From contig QYRS01000008.1 of assembly GCA_006503535.1 (NCBI GenBank), positions 372,001 through 436,000 on the forward strand: a stretch of DNA of 64,000 nucleotides, in the 5' to 3' direction. This stretch comes from Arthrinium phaeospermum. Taxonomy: Eukaryota; Ascomycota; Sordariomycetes; Amphisphaeriales; Apiosporaceae. The position numbers were made by a program, and so were the translations under genes. The notes beneath the pieces were generated by a model, which saw only the letters and a list, made by a program, of their open reading frames with translations, was not told the origin of the DNA and did no database searches. Positions 23,397-33,889 of the stretch are shown piece after piece. Position 1 is the stretch's first letter. Each line of letters begins with the position of its first letter.

Positions 23397-26115
23397 ATGA
23401 TGAATAGCGCATCTTTCGGCTCGCCAGAGCCCCAGGTGACCAAGCAAGTGCCCGCCGAGATCGACAACATGGCTACGCCTTCCGAACCGTCCAAGTCCCA
23501 GATAATCATTCACGAGCAACCAATACCGTCCATAGCCAAACTGCTGAACGAGAAGAAGCCAGAGTGGGAGGCCGTGCAGACCAAGAAAAGGCCGCTGTAT
23601 CTTCTGGATCTACCGGTCGATATTCTCGGCCTCATCGTCAAGGAGGTGAGCGGGTGACACTGGGTATAACGCTCTCGCAATCGCAATCTAATGCTTGACT
23701 GTCTAGATAACACATACCAATGACCTTACATCGCTCGCGCTTACATGCTCCACGCTCTACAATCTGTCCGTCCCTCATATCTATGCCCGCTTCGATATAG
23801 TTTGGCCCGACTCTACAATACCGAGCAATGAGTCGAAAGGGGTGGATGCGCTTACATATGGGCTGTCGACGCTATGCCTCGGAAGCAAGTTCGCGCAGAG
23901 ATCCAGATGGACCAAGGGTAGGAAACCGGGCACTGCGGGAACTTCGCAAAGGCTGATCGACAATCAATATGCCAAATACACCCGGAAGTTCTCACTGGGT
24001 AATGGCCCCAAGGACTGGGTCGCCGAGTACAACATAACGAAAGAGAGCGGAAAGATGCTGGGCACACTGGTCGCTCTGGCTGTCAACAAGATGGCGAATT
24101 TGGAGACTTTCGTGTGGGATATGCCGACCGGCGTTTTATCCGATGTCTTCATGGCTCTCGCGTCGACCCAGGACTACGAGGCTGACGGAAAACATAAGCT
24201 GCAGAAAGTCTGGATCCGCTGGCATGACAATATGGCCCTTACAGGTGCCGAATCGCCCATGTCAACCCCCCCTGCTCCGCCGGTGGCACCCATGGCCATC
24301 CCCACGGTCCCGGCCCTTAGCCCGGTATCCGCTATGGCTGCAATGCCGCCGGGGAGTCGCTCGCCGCGTTATGCTGATAGCCACGTAGAATATCCCACTT
24401 TTAGCGTCCTCCCGTCGCTCAAGAGCCTAACGGTGCTTGACATTGACGAACTTGCGTATTTGGACGAGATGTCGGAACTGATTGAACGGTCTCAAAGCAC
24501 GCTTCGGGAGCTTCGAGTGGGGATATCGCCCAAGGCCACAGGGCAGGACTTTGCCAATACTTGGGAGGGGGACAACTTACACCAAGTGGATTTCAACGCA
24601 CGATGGCCTGGCGAGAGTGCCATCCCGGACAAGAGACTCGGGGGTGTGCTCGGGGTCCTTGTTGGCAGAATCTTTGAAATCCGCCGTAAGGGTATTCCTA
24701 GATCGAAGCAGAGGTTTGCGCAGGAAGAGACGCCGGCAGCGAACCCGGCTACTGCTACCGGCGGCGGTGCCGTCCCAGACTCTGCCCAACAAGACAAACA
24801 AGGCACATTGCCAAGGCGCCCGCTCGATTCAGATTCCGACCAGCGTGACACTTTGCCACAGGGCTCCCACGAGGGGCGGAAGCGATTAGATGGCAAGTTG
24901 ACTTTGGAGGTACTGGAGCTGGAACGAGTGTCGCTGGCCATGCAGGTGTGTTGCAAAGCGTTCGACTGGTCTGTCCTCACGAGTCTGACCATTCTGGACT
25001 GCACTCAACACGAGACCCTTTGGAAGGTGCTCAAGCGGCGATTCCAGCCAACGCAGGTTCTTCCTGGCTCTCCGCCGGGAACGCCCCTGCAATATCATAT
25101 GGCCCTGAAGCGGATTCACACCGACCTGGCGACACCCGCCCTGATCAAGTTCGTTAAGGAAACCTTGGCACCCAACTCACTCGAGGTGTTCTTCCTTCAG
25201 GACCGTCGTCGGTCAACTGCGCCACCGCGTGTAACTGTTGACCAGATATTCAATGGCGCGTTGAAGCGACATCGTGGAAGCTTGAAGAAGCTACTTCTTG
25301 ACAGCTCAGACAAGCTTGGCACCGAATCAAAGGGCACCCGCTGGCGGCATTGGGTCCTTTCGGGTGATATCGTCACCTACATCACCAGTGGTCGTATGCC
25401 CAACCTCAAAGAACTGGCTGTGGCAATCAACTACAGGGACTGGGTAAGTTACATTGATATGACATTTGGCCTCTGGCGGTACTAGAGGTACCGCCTCGAG
25501 AGCCCCGATAAAGATACAAAGTGGCTAACCGAACGACAGCACCGATTCCTTCAAAGGCTTCCTAATATACCACAGCTTCGATCTCTGTATATCCAACACA
25601 TGCAAGACCCGTTTGACGGAGGGTTTGAACCTAGAGAGCTGGCTTTGCAGCTTGTCGATATCGTTACTCTGCGTCCGGAGATTCAGCTGTGCTACATCGG
25701 CATTGCTAGCAAATGCTTCGAGATACTCGAGGCGTCGAAAGGGGCTTCTTCGACCCACCCAGGCTCACAAGCCCATGGTTCCCACCATCACCATCACAAC
25801 AACAATGCTGCAGGGAACATGCCGGCCGGCGATGTCGATGAGGATGATGAAGACGAGCATAGCGACGGAGACACCGAGGACGAGAACGACGACGGGGACG
25901 ACGGAGGCGGCGGCGGTAACATCGCTATCGATGCTGGCACCGATGATGAAGACGGCGACGATTCGTCGGATGACTCGGTCGATGAGGGCGCCGACTCCGA
26001 TACGGAGTCGACGTTCCAGGAGCCTGACCAGGGCCAGTCTCATTTGCGACTACGCGAGATACTGTTTTATGACGATAAGGTCGCCATATTCAAGGCCAGG
26101 CACGCCCGTCTCTAA
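23397..26115 (+). CDS. F-box protein with acidic tail, substrate unknown
   Basis: Exons 23397-23645, 23707-25443 and 25540-26115 (introns of 61 and 96 bases, both phase 0) give 853 residues. An F-box spans about residues 66-115: LYLLDLPVDILGLIVKE, then ITHTNDLTSLALTCSTLYNLSVPHIYARF, with the intron inside the motif. Such proteins link substrates to Skp1-cullin ubiquitin ligases. The middle looks like degenerate leucine-rich repeats (LKSLTVLDIDELAYL, LTLEVLELERVSL, MPNLKELAVAI), with a Pro/Ala-rich insert near 269-300. The C-terminal part has a poly-His/Asn run near 745 and a long Asp/Glu block near 760-815, then a final conserved-looking segment ILFYDDKVAIFKARHARL. The second exon also continues in frame past 25443 to a stop at 25485, so retention of intron 2 would give a protein lacking the acidic tail. 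Confidence 0.85.
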
Positions 26116-28486
26116 CGCCCGGGACAAATCGGTACGGATCGGGTCGGCACCTGGGTCGTCTTTCGCACGAGAAGAGAAAACACAAACAACAGGATCATTT
26201 TGCGCCGCATGAGATTTTTACATACTTATGAGTCACTCGGACCTTTTACGTACCAGGATAACATCCGTGGATGGGGTTCTTCTTTATTATTATTACTTTT
26301 CCGTCGCTTTAAAAAGCCGGCGTCTTGGTATGGTTCACATGGGAAGGAAAGGGGGATTTTTGGGACGGGACTTGATATCTATTACCCCCCTAAGTGAGCG
26401 GGAACGCCAGTTGATCGATATGCATCAGGACAGAAGCGGGGAAACTGACAGTATGTATGTACGTGATCGTGTGCGAGCAAACAAGTTCCAAGGGAGGAGT
26501 TTGGTTTCCTGCCACTTGTGTAGGTAAAGAGAATTCATCAGCGAGTACATGTACGAGACAAAACTAGACAGTGCTGTATTTGGTACTGGTTCTGCATATT
26601 ATATGATACGAAGTCTTCTGGCACTCGGTTTCCTTCAAGCATCTCTTGTGTGTGTTTGCCTTGGGGCAGACGGCGTGACGTTTTTGGAGCGAAACTACCG
26701 CGCTTCCGGCTCGGACTCGATAGCTAGGCATGTAGGAGGCACCTACACGGAAAGGGGAGACGGAGTAGTGGCAGGATAGGCGTATTGTTCACAACAATGC
26801 CTGCCGGGTTACGAATGGCGTGCCATCGTCTGCCATGTTCTGATTTGGTGAATCTTGTCAGCTGCTTTGGTTCCACTGCTGAGACTCATCCCATGTACAT
26901 TCGAGTTGTCCGTATCTCCACTCTTGACCTCTCGCCTCCTAGTTGGACCTTCCCGTGGAGATGACGGGGCAGACTGGTACGCGCTGTGCCGCAGAACGTT
27001 TTCGTTTTCGACCTTTGGCTGTCGCAGGGTGGAGATAGATAGAAGCGAGTACTTACTTTGGTCGCTGTGCCTCATTGCCGTCGAGGCTGTCTAATAAAAG
27101 AAACGGCAGGGCTTATGACCTAACCCCCGAGCAAGAACGAGGCTAGACAAGTCAAAGCCAACAGTGCTGCCATGTCATTCAATATATGGGCCTGGTTACG
27201 GAGCTTCCCCCCAGTCTACTGCGCCGCCGCCGGCAAGCACGTACTGGCATTCTCTCCGGATGAATCATTGATGGATCTTCCGACAGCGTGGGCGGTATCT
27301 GAATGTGGCATACAAGCCTCTCTCTGTCTGTGACGGTGTTTACCTCTCCTTCTCTCTGTCGCGCGCGGCGTGCATGCGTTGTCACGTCATACCCACAGCC
27401 TCTCCTGGCTCAACGACTGCGCTTGCGCCTGCTTAAGGCGTGAGTGACGCCGGGAGGGGTGGTTGTAAAGCAAGAGATGGTCCCCTCTACCCTGCCTCCG
27501 TTCCATTTCCACGGCTGTACCCTTCGCCAACACCTTACCTTCCCGGGAGGCGGGTGTAGTTGGGAGACAGAGAGAGAGAACTACATGGTTATTTGCCGAT
27601 GGAGTTAGGGTGGCTCTGTCTGCCCAGAGTGCGTTTTATGTGACGCAAGGAAGTCTCTCCTCGGCATAAATGTCTGGGAAGCCTTGCCGAGTTGCTGAAT
27701 TATCGTACCGTTTGGTATGTTACCCTCGGGAGTAGGTAGCCATTGTTTCTTATTATGCCGGGTAGAATTGTTGATAGCACACCCCCTGGATACTTGACAG
27801 TTTCTTGCTGGACGGAAAACGCCAAAGACCCACGACCATGGTACTGGGTTGTTGGTTGCGGGGGATCTGTGGATTACGAAGCGTGGGATATCTTTAGCTG
27901 TGGACAAATGAGTAAGAGGCGTGGTCAGCACTCAATCCAGCCTCTGTCGAACTCCCACCTTAGCTGCTCGGATGCGACACTAGAAGTCACGTTAATGCTA
28001 AAGGGGGCATTTCGTCAGCGAATGGCCGATTTGTCATGTCGACCATCAACATGATTAAGATTAAGAATCAAAGACTCATTCTCCAAATCACCAGTACCTG
28101 GTCCCTTGCTCAGCCCTCTAGGCTTCTAATGGTACTCCCCTTTCACGGCTGAGCCGGAACGCCATGGGCCTACGCTGCTCGATTTCGGACCCAGATCATA
28201 ACATTACGCATACTCCTTGTCTTCGACGTGATTTTGACCCCCTGTGAGATGGATGTTGATTGGTGCTTTCCCCTGGGCGCATAGGTAGCTTCCTCCATGT
28301 TGGCTCTGTCCAACCCAGCAGACCGATCTTAGCCCCTTGAAGCAAGTCCTACATGTACCTAGCGTACATCATCACTAGCAGGATGTAATGGAGGTAGTCA
28401 AGATAGCCCGACTCCGGTCACTACTGCCATATCGAGTCACCGGGAGGGGGAAAGGAGGGGGTAGGGTATTTGTGCCCCGACAGATC

Positions 28487-29477
28487 CTAGCCTGTATGAC
28501 CCCCAGCACTCTGGATAGGCAAGTCAAGTCGCTGGCGACATACTGCAGCAGGCTAAAAGCAGGTTCAGTACCATGTATCGACCGATATGGTAGACCATAC
28601 CAGCCCGGGCTGGACCATGAAAACGTTTAGTGACTTGAGAGTGCCGATCGCGGCATGGTAGAAGAGCCAGGGGGCGAAGCGTTTCCTTACTGTGACTCTG
28701 GCGCTTCCTGCTAGGGGGGATATGCGTCTATACCTGGATGTGAACTCGAAACAGATGGCTAACGCGGAGACAAGTCTGCAAGATAATAGGAGAGCACCAC
28801 AGCCTACATGCAAATACGCATGATGATCATCAGGTATACCTCGTGTACTTGGATTCGAAGAGTATCGCCGCTACATTGATATACTGGCGCAAGTCCCGGT
28901 ACCTTGTTGCATTTGATGAGCATGTCCGATTTGTCAGGGGAAGAGATGAGAAGGTATTCACCCCTAGGCGACGATTGTACAAAACAGGCGACGATGACCC
29001 CCAAAAGGATCCCCACCATCGACCAGAACGGAAAACAAAGCATTCTCTCTCTTTCTTTCTGCCCAGACCAAAATAGCGCTCACCCACGTGGAAGCGTTTC
29101 GGGCTGAAGCTGCTGCGCATGATGTCGTAGTTAGTGCGTACCAGCAACGCGCCGAAGACGGTTCCTGGAGATGAGGAAGGATGGCCATCCTAGAGAAAGA
29201 TGTGTGATGACATTATACCAGGCCTTCGCAGAATCTCAGGGGTGATCTCATTGGTCAAACCAGCCGAGCGCGTCAACGAGGTCGACGAGTCGGAGCGGAG
29301 CAGGTGTAAGCCCTCTGCATAACGGCGACCAGCATTCTGCATCTTGACCGTTGCCTGCTGGTTCCCCCTTCTGACATAGGAATATGCGTAGCCATGCAAA
29401 ACACGGCCAGCCAGGCCTTGCGCGACCATGTATGCATGGCTGATGCGGGAGGCTAAAGCAGCAACAGATAGGCTCAT
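28487..29477 (-). CDS. Speculative four-exon gene model, no recognised family
   Basis: A chain of minus-strand segments (29477-29219, 29164-28840, 28775-28601, 28552-28487) stays in one reading frame across three putative GT-AG introns of 54, 64 and 48 bases. The last intron is convincing (GTATGG, TACTGAAC branch, GCTTTTAG). It would encode about 274 residues. Parts have strongly GC-ending codons, for example TVFGALLVRTNYDIMRSSF and KRFAPWLFYHAAIGTLK, unlike random spacer. Against it: no family is recognised, the first two introns lack good branch sites, composition drifts in exon 2, and a consistent chain can be built by chance when many GT and AG sites are available. It could equally be a decayed gene. 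Confidence 0.2.
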
Positions 29478-29663
29478 AATCGTCACCAGGCAGTTTCGGG
29501 TCTTGGATATCGAGCCTGAATAGTGGAAAGGGGGGTAGGTGGATGGGATATGGACGGCCGTTATACAGGTACCCCCTCCAGCACAACCAGCATCTACATA
29601 GCATGTTTGTGTGCCTTGATAACCGGCAGCTCTAGCTGCCCTGACCGCAACAATGCATCCTTC

Positions 29664-29700
29664 CCGCCCGCCCGCCCGCTCGCTCGCCCGCTCGCTCGCC
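29664..29700 (+). repeat. CCCG/CTCG short tandem repeat
   Basis: A run of alternating CCCG and CTCG tetramers in spacer DNA. On the minus strand it reads as a Ser-Glu-Arg-Ala artefact at the start of an ORF. Confidence 0.85.
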
Positions 29701-31000
29701 ACCTAAGTGGCGCGATGGCACCTCTCAATGATTTGTATCTGCTGGCGAGCTTAGGATGATGGTCTACAGAGTGATGTCTAGGTATGCAGAGTATTGTATT
29801 GGTCAGGGCACGGGGATAAGTGACGGGCCAAACGAGAAGTACCCTAGCAACCCAGCAGCTCCAGGAAGCAACCCCCCTCCCCCCATGCGGCTAGCCACGA
29901 GGCGCTCCTTCCTTTTGCTCATCCTAAATGTTTATTTTTGTCCCAAGGCTCAACGGCGATCACTGTATTACACGGTATTACTCACCACCGTGACTGGTAT
30001 GTCTACATCTACAGGGTCTTATCAGCCTTGGATCAATATCGGGCCCAGCAAATCTGCGGTTGCCAGACAGCCGGAAAAGGCGGGAGATCCGCCCCAGCCC
30101 ACTTTGTACTGGCCAGTACCGATGAACAATGGCGGCATGTGCCGCTACCATGCCTGATATAGACAACGGGCAGTGATGGGGAGGACAGCAGGTGGGCGGT
30201 TCTCCAACAATCGTTACACGTACAGAAGAGTCACCATTCCAACGGGGCTGGGAAGAGATGTAGGACCGAAGTCAGTCGGGATCAGGATAGTGTGAGTCAG
30301 TCGGTGATTGGTGGCCGTTCGTGGTTTCCCATATCCTCCTCTTCTCGGTCGGTGTCGAGGTAAAGTGCGAGCGAGTACCTTGAAAGCCCATAATCCCTGT
30401 AAAGACGGTGGTCGAGTCTACCTCAGGAAGTAGTCTAGTCTCTGTAGAATCGATACAAGACCAGGTAGGGAGGTAGGGCTGTAGGGTCGAGTGGGGGAAG
30501 TGGCTGAGTCTCGACGGTTCCCTGGCCTGGCAGCCGTTGGAGAAGGGGGCTTCCAGAGATTGGTACAGTAATACAAGTTACCCAGGTGGGTGCATTGTCC
30601 TTAGGTACGGACTCTCCAACATTATTAATCTACTGGACACATGGGCGTGGGTTGCCATTGCAGCCAAGTCGCTGCACAGTCCGACTATGCAGAACCAGTG
30701 ACAGCTCGTTCTCTGGTATCCAGATACCACCCCCTTTGACCCTCCAGTACCGGCAGTAATAACTGTAGCAGAAGCAGTAGCAGCTGCTGACAGCATACCA
30801 TGAAGTACATATATTACAGAACACCAAGAAGGTACCTAAGATGATGACCCGCGGGCGGACAATGCTATTCCCAGATTTCGGCAGCATGGAAGGAAGCAAA
30901 GAAGCAAGGAAGCCATCAGCACGTGGGGGAAGCATCCGCCGGCAACCTAGTCTGTTACCCAGTTCTAATAACGGCAGGTAGCTCGTGTACTGCTACGCGT

Positions 31001-31024
31001 GCGTGAGAGCGTGAGAGCGTGAGA
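31001..31024 (+). repeat. GCGTGAGA 8-bp tandem repeat, three copies
   Basis: Three perfect consecutive copies of GCGTGAGA in non-coding DNA. Confidence 0.9.
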
Positions 31025-31320
31025 GGAGCACAGCACAGCAATTTCTCTCAATGGTAGTGAGTGCTACACGAACACACCAACCACGCACCCTTCAAAGCTT
31101 CAGCGCCTCAGCTGGGCCTGCTGGGACCTTCCTCTTTGCGCATAGAGCCATTGTCTTGTCTTGGTACGAAAGCGAGAGACACTCAGAGAGAGTCAATGTG
31201 GATATCGACATCGGTGAGCTATCTCACGGTAGGAATAGCCTGGGCACTAATCAGCAGCAAAAGTGGCAATGCGCTGCTGGGTCGACGATCCGGTCAGTGG
31301 CGTCTTGGTCCCAGGTCCAG

Positions 31321-31344
31321 CTCCAGCTCCAGCTCCAGCTCCAG
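31321..31344 (+). repeat. CTCCAG 6-bp tandem repeat, four copies
   Basis: Four perfect CTCCAG units, preceded by a related GTCCAG unit, in spacer DNA. Confidence 0.9.
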
Positions 31345-32689
31345 CCTGGCTTTTATGGAGCCCGAGATCTAAAGATAGAAAAATCCGCCTAGCATTAACT
31401 CCGTCATTTCCATTTCTATAAACAACGGGAAGGGGATCGCGGGAAATCATAATCACGGCCAAGTGAGTGAGTACTTAGGTAAGAAAACAGGGCTCTCGCT
31501 CGGCAGCGCATACCGTCAGAGACACGACCATTTGGCTTCTGTACCTACCTACCTACCTAGGACAAAGCGTGTGTCTGTCACTCGTCACAAAACGGCTAGG
31601 TAGGAAAATGACGACATGGCAAGTAGCGACGACGGCAAGGGGACTGCGACGCCCGCCACTCAACTCGGACTCTTTGCGAGGGCTTGGCTTGGCAGAAGCA
31701 ATGGCCCAATGAGGACATGTGCGGCGCGGGAGTGTGGGTTCCATTTTGCACATCCGATGCCGTCGTCCTCGTGCGTGCCTGCGAGCATGAATGATGATGT
31801 ATCATGACCCAGGTGGTGGTATCTGCATCTGCAGCGAACACACGCCCGCCGATGAGAGCGAAAGAAGTGTACCCTCACCTGCTGTGCCTTTTCCCCCCTT
31901 CCAATCCTGTCAGAACTTTAGGCTCCCTCACTCACTCTCGTGCAATATGTGCCACCCACGCTCCGATTCAGACGGCATGGCATGGTCGACCAATGAACCC
32001 AAACCATTCGTCGCATCATGGTTGCTATATGTCTCCCCCTGTCCGCCTGGTCCTTTCCGGCCCTAGTGAGTGTAGCATGTATGGCACTTTTCTGAACAGG
32101 CGGCGCGGCGGGCATAGCTGATGTAACGCGGCGCGATGCCTAATTTTGATTCTCTGTCACTTTGGTGTGTCCCAGTCCCAAGAAGGGAAGGCGGTTCGTC
32201 AGCCCCGGGCGCGGCAGGACCAATTTGCCGTGCTATGGAACGGGCAACGGGCATTATCGAGATAGATGCCGGGGCATATTAGTACACAGACGATAAGATG
32301 CAAAGCAACGGACGCAAGCGCAGGCACAGGCGCAATAGCAAGAGCAAGAGCAACGAAAGCCAGGAGTTCCCGTCGTTGGTCCCGGGCGATCAGCTCAGTA
32401 TTATCCCCGGGACTGTCGGTGAAGCTAACAGTGGACCCCCTGCCCTGCCTCCGTTCAGTGCGCAGCGCACTCGAGATATGCTGTCGTTGGCGTGTGCAAC
32501 CAAAGCGTTTGCTCACCCAGTCGCCCGTCGGCAGCGCGGTTATATCGTTAACGCAAGCAAAAGCCGTCGGACGTAGTAGTACGAGGCAGAATCAGACGCG
32601 GTCTGCTGCTTGCTCCCCGATGCCTACTTCACGGCAATACCACCGGCCATAGGCAAGCGCGCAAGGGGCCAACGACCAAAAAGCAACCC

Positions 32690-32960
32690 TCCGTACATAG
32701 CAAATGTTGCAGTTGCAGTACTTACATCTCAACATGTGTACAATACATGTACTGGCTCACAGTACCTACTTTACCTATACAAATAGCCCAGAGAAATGAA
32801 TTAAAAGAACCGGTAAGCTCTTTTATAATATTATTTTATGGCCGTATGTTCTACACAAATCAGTACCTCATGCTTATGGCTAGCTGTATACGTCAAAAAC
32901 TTGGGATGCAGATGGGAAACTATAGGTTACCTATAGAATATGTACTTGGGGGTCCACATG
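32690..32960. other. AT-rich island, possible decayed repeat
   Basis: About 270 bases are visibly AT-richer than the surroundings (for example ttttataatattatttta near 32820-32838) and TpA-rich, which would fit repeat-induced point mutation of an old element. It contains a 17-base inverted repeat at 32920-32936. No element termini or target-site duplication were recognised, so the origin is a guess. Confidence 0.35.
32920..32936. repeat. Inverted repeat CTATAGGT-T-ACCTATAG
   Basis: Perfect 8-base arms around a single central base, inside the AT-rich island; contains the TACCTA/TAGGT core that recurs in spacers of this window. Confidence 0.85.
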
Positions 32961-33307
32961 CCTGTTCAATTCACTCTTCCACCCAAGACCCGGCGGCATG
33001 GGCGGGAGGGTCAACGTGGAACGTGGGACGTGGGAGTGTAACGTCAACTTGTCCTACATACTTGGCAGTACATTAGCACTGCAGGGGCCTCTGTCGTCAG
33101 GTGTGGGTAGCATGTAGACAGGCCCTATAAGTTGCGCGCATATATTGCACACACAAACCATACCACACTTACATAGCTCCTCCAAACCCGATGCCTTGAT
33201 AGGACGGCAGCCCGCTGCAAGGGTAGACCGGCTCTGAAGACGGTCCCCTCCACAGTACATAGCTCTCTTTCGCGGCTTTACATCATTTACCCAGAGTAGC
33301 CGGCCAG

Positions 33308-33889
33308 CTAGCTACCGTTAGATCGGGACGTTTCAGCCTGCCTTGCAGTGCCAAACAAGATGCACCCATGGCCGATCTGACCTATCACCAACCACAGGTG
33401 CTTCCATGTATGCAATCGGTACTCCTCACCAACAGCCGCCTGTGTTGCCCGAGACCGCTTCTTGACGTGTTCTAGACGAAGGGAGGCGTGGAGAAGAAGA
33501 GACCATATGGGGAGAGGAAGACGACGCTGCCATTCCGAGCGAATCAAAAACTGCCCGGGATTGTACTGGTCAGTCCACACATCCGGACTAGTCTCGGGAG
33601 CAGCCAATATGATGCTACCAACTAACGAGAGCATCCACCGTACTAGCAGCAACGACGCGGCACAGTCGCCAGCCCGCCGCAAGAGGTGACGATGAGTGCG
33701 AAGCTGCGGATGCGGGTTGAGACAGGCTGTTTCATGAAACCCCGAGGGTCCCGTCTCTGGTGGATGATGGATGGCTGTACGAATCGAATCAGCTGAGGCA
33801 ATAATGGAAATCTGCAACCATCTTCCACAGACCTGTCCAACCATATCTGGGTCTTGTGTTTGTTGCTTCTTGCTGATGGCCAACCTCAT
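33308..33889 (-). CDS. Weak candidate ORF, 193 codons, no recognised family
   Basis: An ATG-initiated, intronless frame in an acceptable start context (aacaATGAG). One hydrophobic stretch (ASLLLVRWMLSLVGSIILAA) could be a membrane span, and the C-terminal half (VWTDQYNPGQFLIRSEWQRR onward) looks less random than neighbouring ORFs. Third-position composition is about neutral, and several ORFs of similar length exist in the spacers by chance. I keep it only as the best single-exon candidate in the 12-kb gap. Confidence 0.15.
   Translation of the reverse strand: MRLAISKKQQTQDPDMVGQVCGRWLQISIIASADSIRTAIHHPPETGPSGFHETACLNPHPQLRTHRHLLRRAGDCAASLLLVRWMLSLVGSIILAAPETSPDVWTDQYNPGQFLIRSEWQRRLPLPIWSLLLHASLRLEHVKKRSRATQAAVGEEYRLHTWKHLWLVIGQIGHGCILFGTARQAETSRSNGS

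Noticed and set aside
29190..29702. 170-codon minus-strand ORF starting Ser-Glu-Arg-Ala repeats
   Set aside because: Its first part is translation of the CCCG/CTCG repeat and starts at GTG; only the portion from the ATG at 29477 is kept in the speculative model.
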